64,000 bases of DNA. Origin: Parelaphostrongylus tenuis. Taxonomy: Eukaryota > Nematoda > Chromadorea > Rhabditida > Metastrongylidae. Position numbers and translations under genes: made by a program. Where the stretch lies: positions 434,001-498,000 of the forward strand of contig JAHQIW010004752.1 of NCBI GenBank assembly GCA_019055375.1. Direction: 5' to 3'. This document shows positions 21,321 to 32,701 of this stretch, piece after piece. The notes below the pieces were generated by a model. That model searched no databases. It was not told the origin of the DNA and saw only the letters and a program-made list of their open reading frames with translations. How positions within the stretch are numbered: the first letter of the stretch is position 1; each line of letters opens with the position of its first letter.

Positions 21321-23245
21321 ACCAGTATTTCAGCATTCTTATGGTAACCACATCGTGCCATACTGTTGAAAATAGCCAGGTAGTAAGTAGACAGCTAAAA
21401 TTCAAAATTCCGTAACTTCAAAACTATGCGGAAAGAGTCCTTTACTCTCTAAGATGTTACATTGCATAACTACTGACTAAATCCATGATAAGAGAGTAAG
21501 GTTGCTGCATACGATGGAGACGAAGGCTGGACCACTAGACGTCCCTATGTTTAGAGAAGGTGGTGCGTAGATGTTTTGACCCGGTGACCCGCGATAATGA
21601 TATTTATCACCATCACTCCTCCGTGCACTCCAAATACATTGTTTCCTTGAATCAAAGTTGTTTTCAGCATATATGTTTTTTCTAAGCTTGGCTTGGATAA
21701 AAATTCATCGAATTTTCTAATCTAGAATCTAGAAACCTCGAAAGAACGCTAGAAAACATTTTTGATTCGTTCCTAGCAATCATTACATCCATGCGATTTC
21801 AGTCAGCTTTACCTTTAGTGCTCAAAAAATCTTGTATTTCTTAACAGTTATTATATTTGAAAATAAATCAACCGTTTTTTCTTCATGAAATACTCATGGA
21901 AAATTTTCTTCACTCTTGATGCCTTTCCTGTACGTGAGAGTATCTGAATTCTAGGTATAATAGAGGCTACCGCGTCGTCAATAGCTGGAAAATTTACGGT
22001 ATTAAGAACTTCATAGACTTACGCAGCTCTGATCTGCCCGTTAGAGAAGCATATACTCTTCATCTAAAGCATTTACAAGTTTTGATTCGATCAAGTTTCA
22101 ACTTCAAAAAAATCTCGGACAGAACCTAAATTACTGATTGAAAGCATTAACAAAGCACTTGTAGAGATCATAAGAATTAGCTGGACAAAATCCTTATTAT
22201 TCACTTGCTATCTAACTCGAAGCGAGTATATTTTAAAAAATAAATCAAGAAGTAGGTCTGCAGCTTCGCCTTCGTAAAGTCAGAAATGCTTTGTGTCATT
22301 GTCAAGCAACCGCGAATTTTAATGATTTTCATTTCAGCTGATAAAATTTCCTGTAAAATAAAATATCGTAGCTTGAAGTAAGAAGGAGCCATTATTTCTT
22401 AAGACTTGTGCATTAAATCTACGCATACAGTCACAAATATATTCAAAAAAGTAGTTGGACGAAATTAAAAAGTCAAATATTGCACTAGGAATGAAGAGTG
22501 TTTTATTTTTATGTGAAATATTAGTTATGCAAGTTTGGTGCAGAGATGAATTGAAGACCGATACGATAGATAAGGCATAAAATAGGATTAAATTAATGAA
22601 TCTCTATCATCTGATGAAATCCCGCGCATCTAGCTATTTTGGATTCTTTTATGTTCTGCGCCATCTTGTAAATTATGATCGTCGTAGACGGCGACTATGC
22701 CTGCTCATGTCTGCGTCGTACGGGGATTGCCCAAAACATTTGAGATAGCAAATATCACTTGGAAAGAGTATCATGAATCATCGTCACCATGGCTGTGTTA
22801 ATGGCCGTTATTCGGCCAATGCGAACAGCCGGCCGGCTGTTTGCTGTGTGATTCCCTCGAGGACCACTGAGGAGGCCGTCTCCTCCTGCGGCATACGGTA
22901 AAAGGCGGTGCCTATGCCTACGCACTGGGAGACCCGCGCTGCGCGACATACCGTATGATAAGTCTGTCTCATTCTTCCAGATCATTCCGCTATGAGATAG
23001 TCCTAAATTAATCGTTCTGTGGCTGAGTTATGCACTCGATTCAATGACTATGCCCATTCACCACAGATTAGATAGGATTCAAATAACTATTTGTCTAATA
23101 GTCCATGATCTTGTTCAATTCAAACTCAGTTCGATCCTCCTTACAAGGGCTAGTCATGGTCCCAAACTTTTTTTTATCTACGAATCCCTGAGGAATCAAT
23201 CATTCGTAGTGAGATCTTGATTTTATGTAGAGTAGTTCCCAGGAG

Positions 23246-23545
23246 GAGCGCACGTGCCGCAGTGGTTAAAGGTGGTCTGCGTCACACACGAGGTTAGTGG
23301 TTCGATCTCGCGCTTATGTCCCATCACACCATTCATCCCTTCCGGAGTCGTAAATTACTGCCAGACTGGTCTCAGATCTGTATGGTAGGATACGCAGCAC
23401 TGACCCGATTTAGCAGGAGGCCACTGCGAGTCATAGAGGCCAGAGATGCATTCAGTCAACTTAAGCGAAGGTAAAAATTGAAAACGAAGCATGACGTATC
23501 CCTCAGGAATTGATCAACGCCGAAAGTCTTAGAGCTTTTTGTTTC
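23246..23545 (+). repeat. S1 SINE copy
   Basis: Head GAGCGCACGTGCCGCAGTGG with B-box GGTTCGATCTC and closing GCGCTTATG. Full body to GATCAACGCCGAAAGTC. Upstream of the BTB/ZF gene. Confidence 0.75.
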
Positions 23546-23805
23546 CAGGATTGACTTTCCATTGACCTCCGGCATTAGCGAGTAATTTACTGTCTCTCTA
23601 AAAACTATTTGCTTAGCTAGGAAACAGCAAACTTTTCATGTAAAATGTCACAGGAGCTTTTCCAAACGATTCTATTGGAATCGCTATCTGACTGTCACAT
23701 TTGAGTTGTCCTCAATGTTGAATCAACTCCTCACTGTATGATATTTTGCATTCCTTCTCATTTCTCTTTCCTCTTAGATCGTTTACACATATTCCGCAGT
23801 TTTAG

Positions 23806-24443
23806 GGCTTCTCATTAGTGTCTATTAGTCATGGCAGTGGTTCCTTTCCAAACGGTGTACAAAATGTCATGGTGAAAAAGAGAGCTTTGGTGAGAGTGAC
23901 GTTTCTTTCGCAGCAGTGTTCAAGTGCTCGTTCTCTATCAACCGGTCTACAGTAGCCGTTAGTTGTTTCAAAACATTCATGTCTCATTGGCAATAGGCGT
24001 ATACGTCATGATAGATTGTTATCGCCTACACTACTGTTATGGACTAATCACAAAAGCGTAGGAGGTTGATACAACATTTAGAGGAGTTCTGTTTTTCTTA
24101 GTCATCAGTTTGTTTTCATGACTATTAATAGAATCTTAACAGCGGAGTTTTTTTTATGTTCTGCATAATTCGGTCGTAAAAATTAGATAGTGACAGTTTT
24201 TAAGAGTGCAACTGAAACTGAGTGTCGTCACCTAAATTCGCATTGCATCGCATCGAAATCCAAATCATATACCAGTTTGCTCTTGAAGTGAGCACCACTG
24301 AAGTAACACCTTTGTATTCATAGAAATGCGTCTTTGATCAGCCTGTTGCTGTTCTAGAGAATTTCTTTCTTTTCCCTGAACTGACTGAGCTGATTTCTGG
24401 TTTTCGTGATATCGACACTACTTCTGACATAAGATCATTGACA
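23806..24443 (+). CDS. N-terminal exons of the BTB/ZF gene
   Basis: Exon 23806-23889 (28 codons, GFSLVSISHGSGSFPNG to KKRAL, donor G|GTGAGA) and exon 24324-24443 (40 codons, KCVFDQPVAVLENFFLFPEL to DIRSLT). Both are phase 0. The second reads as a helical region. The first is the less certain, being short and of simple composition. An initiator methionine must lie further upstream. Confidence 0.6.
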
Positions 24444-27400
24444 GTAATGTTCAACTGGCTAGCTGCACTAACTGTGCTCACATATTGGAAGTTAAAATAT
24501 GCTATAATTAAATCAGTTCCATCGTCATTTCAGATGCCATTAGAAAAAACTCTGGGACCACCTCCAGCGCTTTACACCACACTTTTGAGTGTCCCTGTTC
24601 GTGACTGCTTTGTCTCCGTAAATGGAGCAGCACCGATTGCTGGCAACGAGGAGTTACTTCGAAGAGCAAGTCCATTATTTGCTGCTCTTCTTTCAGCAGA
24701 CGAATTTCAGGTGACTTTGATGCACAACTTATTACTTTGATGTTGGATTTTATTGGTAACATTTGGATCTATCATTTGCTCTCATTTGGTCCTGGAAATG
24801 ATCATACTGTGTAAGACTTGCCAAGCTCCTTGGACTCAACTACATCTCATAAGTTTCCAACATTGTTAACGCTGAAGATCTTCCATCTTCACCAGCATGT
24901 TTCCTAATCAGAAAGGTAGTCTTCAAAAAAGAGTAGTGACAAAACAGGCGTTGGTAGTGGTGCAACGGATTAAAGCACGCGACCGCGGATAAGGTGGAAT
25001 GCGGGTTCGAGTCCCCGCCTGACGCAAAGGTTTTGCACATCACTCAACGTCATTGGGTGTAATTTAATCGTCATACCACCGCTATAAATGTTTAAATAAA
25101 AGGAATTCTTATTCAACATACTCATTAATTGTTCAAATATTGACACCAATTCCACTTGTCATGCTTTACTCCCATTCAACGAGTTTGATATGCTCAAAAT
25201 CTGATTACGGTAAGGCGGTGATTCTATAAAACATACAAGAAAGGGCCAGCTATTTCTGTATAAAGTAGCAAATAGTTCATCACTTCTTTGTCGAAAGCTC
25301 GTGTAGGATTTTTTACATGCCTTTATCATGAATAGCAGCAAGAGAGCAATCGAGGCTACAGGAATTCAACCAACACAAAGGCCTGTGGTTTTGATTTCCT
25401 ATGAAAATCTGTCTTGAAAATCAGGTTAAATAGTACATCTTCTTCAATCAATATGTTGTTTCTAATTATATGAAAGAACCAAGGACTCTGAACGGCTTGC
25501 AAACGTAGTTTGGTGAATTTTACTCAGTTTTCAAGATTTCCTATAGATGATAAAATTACTATGATGGTGTTCTTCTGTAGAGAAGCTTAAGTGAAATGCT
25601 CATTTCCGGCGTAGTCGGATAGAATTCGCTTGGTCTTTGATTATTTCTGATAACAGTAGGCGGATGGCATTGCTTGTTCTCGAGAAGTCATTGATAAAAC
25701 GTTGTACAAAGGCGACTGGAAATCTTAGTGCGCCATATTTCTTCACCTCAAAAGTTCTCTTTGCTGCCAAATTACAGATTATGACAATCGATGGCTCTTT
25801 CTTTCATAATTTCACTCTGTACTGTATGTTGCTTCACTATAAATCTGTAGCATATTAGGTTCTGTACTTTCACAGGAAACTCGATATTTACGGCTACAGC
25901 TCACAACGGCAAACGCTGAACTGATCTTCACTAAAGCGATGAATTTTCTCAATAATGGAGATTTCGAGATGACTGGTTGTACATCAGAACAGGTAACGAG
26001 TAGTGATCGACTCAATGACGATAAATAAAAACTATTCATTCAGATGATGGCTGTTGCCGAAGAGTGCCAACTATTTTCTCTACAAGAAAAAGCTCGTGAA
26101 CATTTATTGCTTCCTCGACTCCAACCAGGTGCCATTCACTGCAATTTTTTCAATTTTTAGAGCAACTTTGTAAAATGAATTTAGAATCAATCAAAGAGTT
26201 TTTCTCCATCTCAAGCAATTCTATCAAAGGATTATAACATTCTACTTGAATATTTCAATTTCTCAAAGAAATTTCTTTACTGTTTTAGTGATCAAGCCTT
26301 GCATTTGATCACTTTCCACGCTCGCCTAATTCAAATTATCATGAAGTGCGCGCTGAACAAATTTACAAAGTGGTAAATAAAAACGTCTTATACGCCTGTC
26401 GCTCTCTGTGAATTCATCATCACACAGCCGTGAATGTTTTATATTCAGCTTAATCTGTCTGATGTTTTCAGAACGGCAATCAGTGCTCATTAATGATTTC
26501 TATTCCAGCTTCTCATCCGTCCACAATGGCTATTGCGCCTTATCTACCTGCTCCAAGTCCACTTCTTTCGTCATTTCCGAATCCGTTTCTCTTCATGAGC
26601 CTTCAGTCACAACTTAATGCATCAAACATTCTTCAAGTAGAGCACTTTTTAGTTCAACTTCACTGCACCCTTTTCTAATATGTCATCATATTTAGATGTT
26701 TATGTACCACTTGAATACGGCTAATCAACCACAAGAACCTATCAATGACAAGTTTCTTAAAGAAGCGGAGAGTTCCTGGTGAGGAGAGGGAAATAAAAAA
26801 GTCGCATTCGCTGGATAGTAGTGACTGGTCTGTTTGATAACATGGGTGATATTATCATTCCCAGTACGGATAAAGAAGGTACTTCAAGCATTGTTAATAT
26901 TGACGTCAACCTGGCAGATAATTTATTATTCAGGATGGTGTCGGAACAAGAAGTACATCGAGAAGACCGATGGAGGATTTATGTGTATCGTGTGCAAGAA
27001 GATCTACGGTCGATACAACTCAGTCTCGTATCATGTAACAATCTACCATCGAAATCCTCCCATTAAGTAATTAAGTCACTTATTCGTCCTTTACGAAAAA
27101 CTTGAATGATTCAACACTTGATTGTGTTGGCATGCCTTCACGATGTTCATAGCAACTCTTTTTACAATTCTTGTAGATACGTAAAGAAGTGTAATACCAT
27201 ACAATTGAATTATTTGAACACACTTTTCAAGTTTTTCTCTCATTTCGTCTAAATCTTATTTTTTGTGGGAAGGAAGGACTTGTGGTTAGAAGCACCATGA
27301 ATTCATGAAATTATTCCAGGTGCGATCTTCCAGGATGTCAATTCACAACGAGAGAAGCACGCTACATTCACTTTCATAAGTACTATCGTCATGGAGTTGC

Positions 27401-29412
27401 CCTTCCGGAAAGCATTAGTCAGGGTACGGCATCGTAGTGTTAACAGCTGATCGTAACGCTGTATACGGTGTGAATTTAGGATCAAGACGATGTCCGCATT
27501 GTAAGCACGTCTCAAAGAGCCCAGCAATGCTGGAAAAGCACATAAGACGTCATCAGATTGCGGTGAATACAAGGTGAGAATAATCAGTCTGCTCTCACAC
27601 AATTGCTGAGCAAATCTTACTTTTCTGAAGAAGAAATTTTCAATAAGAAGTGGGAGCTATTGTACTGATTTGCCTTGAATTGTTAGAAACGACACAGTCA
27701 TCATCTCTGGAAGTTAATATCTGAAATATTTTTGTTTCGATTTTCGAATAATATGATAATGGTATGATTGAGCCTTTTCACACATAATACACTTATCGAT
27801 TTTTTGACGTTTAGAGTTTCTATCAACCTCCTGTTTTTGCCTAATTATCAAAGAAAATGTCTATAAATTTTTGACAGCAAGCGGCTTTACAATCTTTCTG
27901 TAGTTCTTGTCTAGTTCCTTCTATATATAACGCTTTTTATAGGTTCCTTGGTCTTATTCTGGCCTCTATTTTGAGCCTCTTAATCTTTAGTTATTCCTGG
28001 ATCTCTTTCAGGCCATCTAAAATCTTTAAGACACTCTTCGACAACCTTGTTTTTGATTTTGACATCTTGCGTTATGACTCCTTACTGGTTATCAGTTCGT
28101 AGACGGGAAATGTTGAGAATCGAGAGTCTCGTGTGCTACGATTTTATCAGCTTTTGTTTTCCCATGTCTCGTGACTATGTTTGGTTGCAATCCGTCTCGG
28201 CGATACAACAATTCGGCCACGTTTCGCTTGGAAAAACATGGTCAATCCGCTTAGAGCACTTTCACTGTCGTAAAAGAGAATGAAGTGTAGAGGATGATGC
28301 TCTTTCTCTTTGTAATAATATGATTGCCAGGTTCTCGTGCAGTTGTTTGCTCAGCAATCGTACACGTCTAGCCACAAAACTAGTAAACTCAGCCGTTTTC
28401 CTTGTTTACTTCTCAAAAATTTGTTTACAATTTGATAAGGGTGGGTTCGGTATCAAAATACTTGAACAGTGAATCATTCTGAGCACAGCTAATGATGGAT
28501 GATGTGTGTTTCAGGGACGACAACATCTATTCGGTATCCAGCGAATTGGTCGCCGTTGATAATACAGTTACAGAGGTGAGGAGCTATCGATAATTGATAC
28601 ACCTTATCAAACGAACGTTGATATTCAGTGAGATGAACACATAAATATAGGCACATCATCACTCAATGGTGACGTTGTTGCACTTTCCCATTTCGCACAA
28701 AATGATAAGGCTGTGTGTTGTACTCGAAATTCAACCCCCACATATGCTCCCATAGAAAATTGCTATGCGCCTACACTAGTTCCGTGTTTCTGTGATTGGG
28801 GATAGGGGCTAGTGAGGAATTTTTGGGGAAAAAGGATAAAGATTTCGGCGTTGATCAATCTCAGAGAGATCTATTCGTCTTCAGTTTTCAGCTTTGATCG
28901 AGGTGACTGAATGCATATATGGCCTTTACAGTGACTCAATGGCTTGCCGATATATCAACTCAGTGCTGCTTAGCCACCCGTACAACCCAGGGACGGAAGG
29001 TTTGGTGGCGTGCGAGTGCGACATTGAACCATTGACCTTCTATGCGACGCAGAGCACTAACCACTTTGTTACATACGCTCTTGTGACACCACTATTAGAG
29101 CAAGGAAAATCAACCCTATTCACTCAATATTTGTTTTGCAGACAGAATATTCAAATATCTTAGATGACACGAAAAATTTTTCGAAATATTGTTCTGCGTT
29201 TTGAAGGGCACCATGGATGGACGAGGATTCACAGAGATAATCCGTTGAAAATTTTGCCTTAGGATTCACTTTTCCTGGGAAATATCGTTAACTGAGTTGT
29301 ACGTGTGTTATGGCGCTCACCACAACTGAACGTTGGGGTTCTTTTATTTATTATTATCTGATTTATTCAACAGACGGCTGCAAAAGATGAAGTCATCAAT
29401 TTGAATAACTGA
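23806..29412 (+). CDS. BTB/POZ and C2H2 zinc-finger protein (5' end missing)
   Basis: Exons: 23806-23889, 24324-24443, 24534-24710, 25876-25992, 26044-26128, 26509-26636, 26696-26778, 26865-26878 (microexon), 26934-27066, 27320-27423, 27480-27573, 28514-28574, 29374-29412. All phases agree and give 412 residues plus stop; no start codon was found, so the protein is partial. Order: a BTB domain around residues 92-190, a proline-rich linker, then C2H2 fingers at 287-308, 315-338 and 353-373, and a short acidic tail ending NLNN. BTB-ZF proteins are nuclear, dimerise through BTB and act as sequence-specific transcription regulators. The long divergent linkers suggest a nematode-specific member; no orthologue is named. 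Confidence 0.8.
24534..26128 (+). CDS. BTB/POZ domain exons
   Basis: Exons 24534-24710, 25876-25992 and 26044-26128. The protein shows the BTB pattern: strand CFVSVNGAAPI, helix NEELLRRASPLFAALLSAD (the usual SxxFxxLL core), strand RYLRLQLT, helix AELIFTKAMNFLNNGDFEM (usually FLYTGE), then SEQMMAVAEECQLFSLQEK and AREHLL (usually ADxLQLxxLxxxCxxFL). Introns of 1165 and 51 bp separate them; the first holds an S2 SINE at 24945-25095. Confidence 0.8.
24945..25095 (+). repeat. S2 SINE copy, single plus-strand unit
   Basis: tRNA-like unit with A-box region TGGTAGTGGTGCAACGG, T-arm GCGGGTTCGAGTCCCCGC and the closing TGACGC. Tail GTTTTGCACATCACTCAAC and GTCATACCACCGCTATAAAT. Lies in the intron that splits the BTB domain. 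Confidence 0.65.
26509..26778 (+). CDS. Linker exons between BTB and zinc fingers
   Basis: Exon 26509-26636 completes a split Ala codon and encodes a Pro/Ser-rich stretch (SHPSTMAIAPYLPAPSPLL). Exon 26696-26778 encodes MFMYHLNTANQPQEPINDKF and LKEAESS, leaving TG at a good donor (TG|GTGAGG). Only phase 0 is open in the second exon, so its outgoing phase of 2 is firm. Confidence 0.75.
26865..26878 (+). CDS. 14-base microexon that keeps the zinc fingers in frame
   Basis: Bracketed by CCCAG (26860-26864) and GT at 26879 (GTACTT). Its 14 bases join TG from the left exon and GA from the right to read C-T-D-K-E-G. Direct joining of 26778 to 26934 puts the zinc-finger exon out of frame and stops at 27063-27065 (TAA). 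Including the microexon gives the finger frame at once. Confidence 0.6.
26934..27573 (+). CDS. Three C2H2 zinc-finger exons
   Basis: Exon 26934-27066: finger 1, CIVCKKIYGRYNSVSYHV to H (C-x2-C-x12-H-x4-H). Exon 27320-27423: finger 2, CDLPGCQFTTREARYIHF to H (C-x4-C-x12-H-x4-H). Exon 27480-27573: finger 3, CPHCKHVSKSPAMLEKHI to H (C-x2-C-x12-H-x3-H). Each finger is on its own exon with matching phases 2, 1 and 2 at the exits. All zinc ligands are intact, so the DNA-binding module looks functional. Confidence 0.85.
28514..29412 (+). CDS. C-terminal exons of the BTB/ZF gene
   Basis: Exon 28514-28574 completes an Arg codon and encodes DDNIYSVSSELVAVDNTVTE. Exon 29374-29412 encodes TAAKDEVINLNN then TGA at 29410-29412. 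Phases fit. The intron between them contains a minus-strand S1 SINE (28830-29095). A 940-bp intron precedes 28514. Confidence 0.65.
28830..29095 (-). repeat. S1 SINE copy
   Basis: Reverse orientation: tail AAAAAGGATAAAG first, then GGCGTTGATCAATC, then the head ending CACTAACCACTTTGTTACAT and ACGCTC. Lies in the last intron of the BTB/ZF gene. Confidence 0.7.
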
Positions 29413-29555
29413 ACATTCTAAACCAGCGATTGTGACATAATTTCCCATTTTGCCATTCAAATTTTTCCAGGATCACCACATCTTGTGATTCAAGAAATGC
29501 CACGGAGATGAAATGGTGCAATGATATAGATGAGAGCTCACTCATCTGTAACATC

Positions 29556-29875
29556 ATAAAAAGGATAAAGGATAGAAGATGACACAGTCGGCGTTGATCA
29601 AGCCCTGAGTGATGCGCCATATATTCGCCTTTGATCTTAACTTCGTTTGAGATGATTGAATGCATGTCTGGCCTTTACAATGATTCGCGGTGGCCTCCCG
29701 CTGTATCGCGAGTCAGTGCTGCTTATCCTCCAAAAGAAGTCTGAGACCAGTCTGGTATCAATTTGCAGACCCCGGAGGGATAGATGGCTTGATGAGCCAT
29801 GAGCTCGAGATCGAATCATCGACCTTGTGTGCGACGCAAAGCACCTCTAACCGCTGCGCCACATGCACTCTTAAC
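29556..29875 (-). repeat. S1 SINE copy
   Basis: Nearly complete in reverse orientation: AAAAAGGATAAAGGATAG tail, TGGCCTTTACAATGATTCGC body, B-box inverse GAGATCGAATCATCG and A-box inverse CCGCTGCGCCACATG. Confidence 0.8.
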
Positions 29876-30046
29876 ATCGTACTACCGTTAAAAAGCGGTT
29901 AAATAGAAAAACAAGAATTCTTGTCAATTACATATATTTAATATCTGACAGCGTAACTGGTATCAATGTCGAAATGGCTTGCCAGGTCAAACCGTTCACG
30001 ATTGCTCTCTGAAAGAATGATGCGTTGTAGTGAAGAAAGAGCGGTG

Positions 30047-30170
30047 GCAAAGCAGGCGTTTTATTGCAATTGGTTGAGTACGCACCCTCCGGAGGGCGTG
30101 AAATGCGGGTTTAAAACTCGCATGACGTCGAAGTTTTGCACATTACTCAGTATCACTGGATATAGATAAG
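30047..30170 (+). repeat. S2 SINE copy
   Basis: Decayed tRNA-like unit (GTGAAATGCGGGTTTAAAAC, then CGCATGACGTCG) with tail AAGTTTTGCACATTACTCAG. Confidence 0.5.
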
Positions 30171-31378
30171 AATTATGTCTAGCTGAAAAAAGTAATAAGA
30201 GCTATATGATTTCAAAGAAGAGTCATGAAACTGCTTTGATAAGAAAGACATACACGTGATGTACCGAAGTGCCTTATGACTCTTTCTAGGAAGAACGTCA
30301 CCGACGTGAATCACTATCAGTGGAGACTTCGAACGAAGAATCAGTGGAGGAAGAGCTCATCAAGCCGCGCTCATTCACCTTATAGAAGCAGAACATCGTG
30401 AAATCATTGTCATTCATTGTATCATATATGGGATTCAAATGCATGATGATTGTATTGTTCATTTTGCTTAACTGAAGCTTTAAGAGTTCCTCTTGCCCGC
30501 ACAACTTGTGAAATATTTTGTTTCATGGTAATATATTCCTCCACTTATCGATGATCCATAATATCTTTCATAGAGGAATCGAGAAAAGAGAAATCGTATC
30601 TCATTGCTGTCTTTCGATAGATTCTTTATAAAAATCTAGTAAAGAGGTAACAGCTGATTAATATGCTATCTTGTTGTATAAATCTATATACCCAATCGTT
30701 TATCACACCTTCATAATTTATTTTGTCTGCAAGCCCGATAGACATCCGTAGTTTGGAAAATGTGAAGTCTCGAATTTCGAAAGAAAAAAAACATTTTATT
30801 GAGTACAAACGATTCAGACAAACAAAAGCGAAGATCTGACTATTTGCATTCCGATATTATTCGAGACGTTTTGAATTTTTCAGTGCCCATTAGAATGTGC
30901 TTATCTTCTATTTACTTTCCTCTTTCCATCTTTCATGCCCGGTTTATCGGCTGCTTCGCTTGAGATACATACTGCGGTGGGTCTGAAGAATGCAAAAACA
31001 TTTCATTAAGGTGAGAATTGTTATGTCTGCTTTGGTGAGAAATGTGTGAGGTTTTTATTTAGAGGATTATTGGAGCACTTGGTTGATTGATCACCTTTTC
31101 TTTCAGTACTTTCTCAAGATTAGCTAGTGAAAGAACAGATTCAACTCGACTTTTCAGCTAAAACAAACTAATACAAAAAATCGCCGCCGTTATAGAAGAA
31201 ATTGGCTTCTCGTTATCTAACTCGTAAACTTGAAATCATCAACATTCTACGAAATGCCAAATTTTTCATTTTTGAGCGGTCGCTGTAACTAGACCTTGAG
31301 CACTACTTTTCATAAAACTGAAAGCTGGTCACAACTCTGTTATATGAATTAGATATCTTTTTTCAAAAATAAATTGAG

Positions 31379-31450
31379 CAGAAGGTAAGAGGTAGCCGAG
31401 TGCTGGTGCTGGTCCTCAGGAAGCAAGGTGATGGTTCGACTTTCCTCCCC
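31379..31450 (+). repeat. Third tRNA-like sequence (Leu/Ser-like), pseudogene or SINE head
   Basis: AGGTAGCCGAGTGCTGGTGC, then GGTCCTCAGGAAGCAAGG and the B-box-like GATGGTTCGACTTTCC. The GCCGAGTGG-type D-arm and GGTTCGA are typical of class II tRNAs, but the 3' acceptor arm does not pair. Confidence 0.35.
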
Positions 31451-31482
31451 AACGCTATCTTGCAATCATAAATGAACGTCTT

Positions 31483-31797
31483 ATGAAACGCATTAACTCG
31501 GCTTCCCCGAGAATGCAAGGAAATGTGCCCGGCCACATTCTCCATTATGATATAAGAAGGCGAAATCCTCAAGCAGCCAGCAAAATAACATGCGAAATGC
31601 TCAGCGACCTCCTTGAAATATGCATACGAGGAAACGAATCGAGTGCTAAGAGTCGTGGGATCCACACCGTGATTGTGAAGGCAGGTCGTTTGAAAAAAAG
31701 TAAATCAATTAAGATAACAGTGCCTGGACAATCTCAAACAATTGCAGTTTCGTACTCTAAAGCACTCGCATCTTCATTACAATTTGGATTTCCGTTA
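31483..31797 (+). CDS. Orphan ORF, unknown
   Basis: 105 codons starting MKRINSASPRMQGNVPGHIL. The antisense frame is also open over the same stretch, so coding direction is unclear. It directly follows the tRNA-like sequence at 31379-31450 and may be the body of a repeat. No family recognised. Confidence 0.2.
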
Positions 31798-31959
31798 TAG
31801 TTGAAGATAACAATCAAGACAATTACAATCTTTCCAATTAGCACTAAACGTTACCAAGCTCTCAGCCTTCTTATTTGCAAAAAACACCCTGCAAAATAAA
31901 TTCAACTTTTACCTTAAAAATGGAAAAGCAGTAAAAGGTGACATAGGTAACATGCGAAA

Positions 31960-32250
31960 TTCAGCACTTCTTGCATTTGTTTGTTTTCTCCAATACATCC
32001 TATCGAAGTTATTTGAACATTTTTTGCGTTGTTTCCACCGCCGTTTGAGGATTTCATCTTCTTTACGAAGATGGTAGAAGTCTCGTCGAGCCGATTCTCC
32101 TTAACAATGTTGGAGATGGGCGAGCTAAAGCGTTTTTATGTGGATTGGAAGAGATTGATGGAGAGGAAAGAGAACTAGCTTCTTACCATTTGCTATAGTG
32201 CATCACTAATCACTCCAGCTCCACTTCCAACAACTACTTTATGAGATTCA
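31960..32250 (+). repeat. R4 repeat copy
   Basis: Parallels 18460-18720 over the TTTGAGGATTTC, CGATTCT and GTGGATTGGA words, in the same orientation. Confidence 0.45.
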
Positions 32251-32407
32251 AAACCAAAAAATGCAATAGAATGAAGTAAGGAAAAAAACGAAGTTAGGAA
32301 AAGCAACGAAGACGCAGATCCAGACTCATATGATAAGGAGAAAGCAGTAAAGTATTAAAATGGTATAGTTCTCAAAACTCCTAAAAGAAAATCTCACCCA
32401 TTGAAAT

Positions 32408-32701
32408 GTGAATTCCTTCTTAAGAATGATAGGTGCTTTTGCGACAAACACAGAAGATGTTGTAGGGAGCGGTTTCAACCTGATCTGTGCTGCACATGTC
32501 AAGTTGTCCTCACCGAAGTTGTATGGTATTAACTATCGCGGAGGAGTCATCACAGTACGGCTCGACAAAGAATCAGAAATTCTAAATGAAGGCGATGAGC
32601 TTGGAAAGTGGCTTGCATCACACACCAAACACAACAATACTTCACAAATTCTCCACCTTAAAGTTTCATTGGAAACTAATCACAATAAATTCAGTTATTA
32701 G
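32408..32701 (+). CDS. Orphan ORF, unknown
   Basis: 97 codons. The middle reads protein-like (NLICAAHVKLSSPKLYGINY, GGVITVRLDKESEILNEG) and is followed by a Lys/Asn-rich, less convincing end. No splice context or family recognised; could be a relic of a mobile element. Confidence 0.2.
   Translation: MNSFLRMIGAFATNTEDVVGSGFNLICAAHVKLSSPKLYGINYRGGVITVRLDKESEILNEGDELGKWLASHTKHNNTSQILHLKVSLETNHNKFSY

Larger units (their letters stand above)
20502..23805. other. Intergenic region or upstream introns before the BTB gene
   Basis: No conserved exon recognised. It contains a 130-bp hairpin repeat (21189-21320), a GC-rich patch at 22780-22940 whose minus-strand ORF (22755-22985) resembles nothing known to me, and an S1 SINE (23246-23545). 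The 5' exons and promoter of the BTB/zinc-finger gene should lie here or further left. Confidence 0.5.

Noticed and set aside
22755..22985. GC-rich minus-strand ORF
   Set aside because: Composition is unusual but the reading has no recognised domain or splice context; could equally be an unknown repeat.
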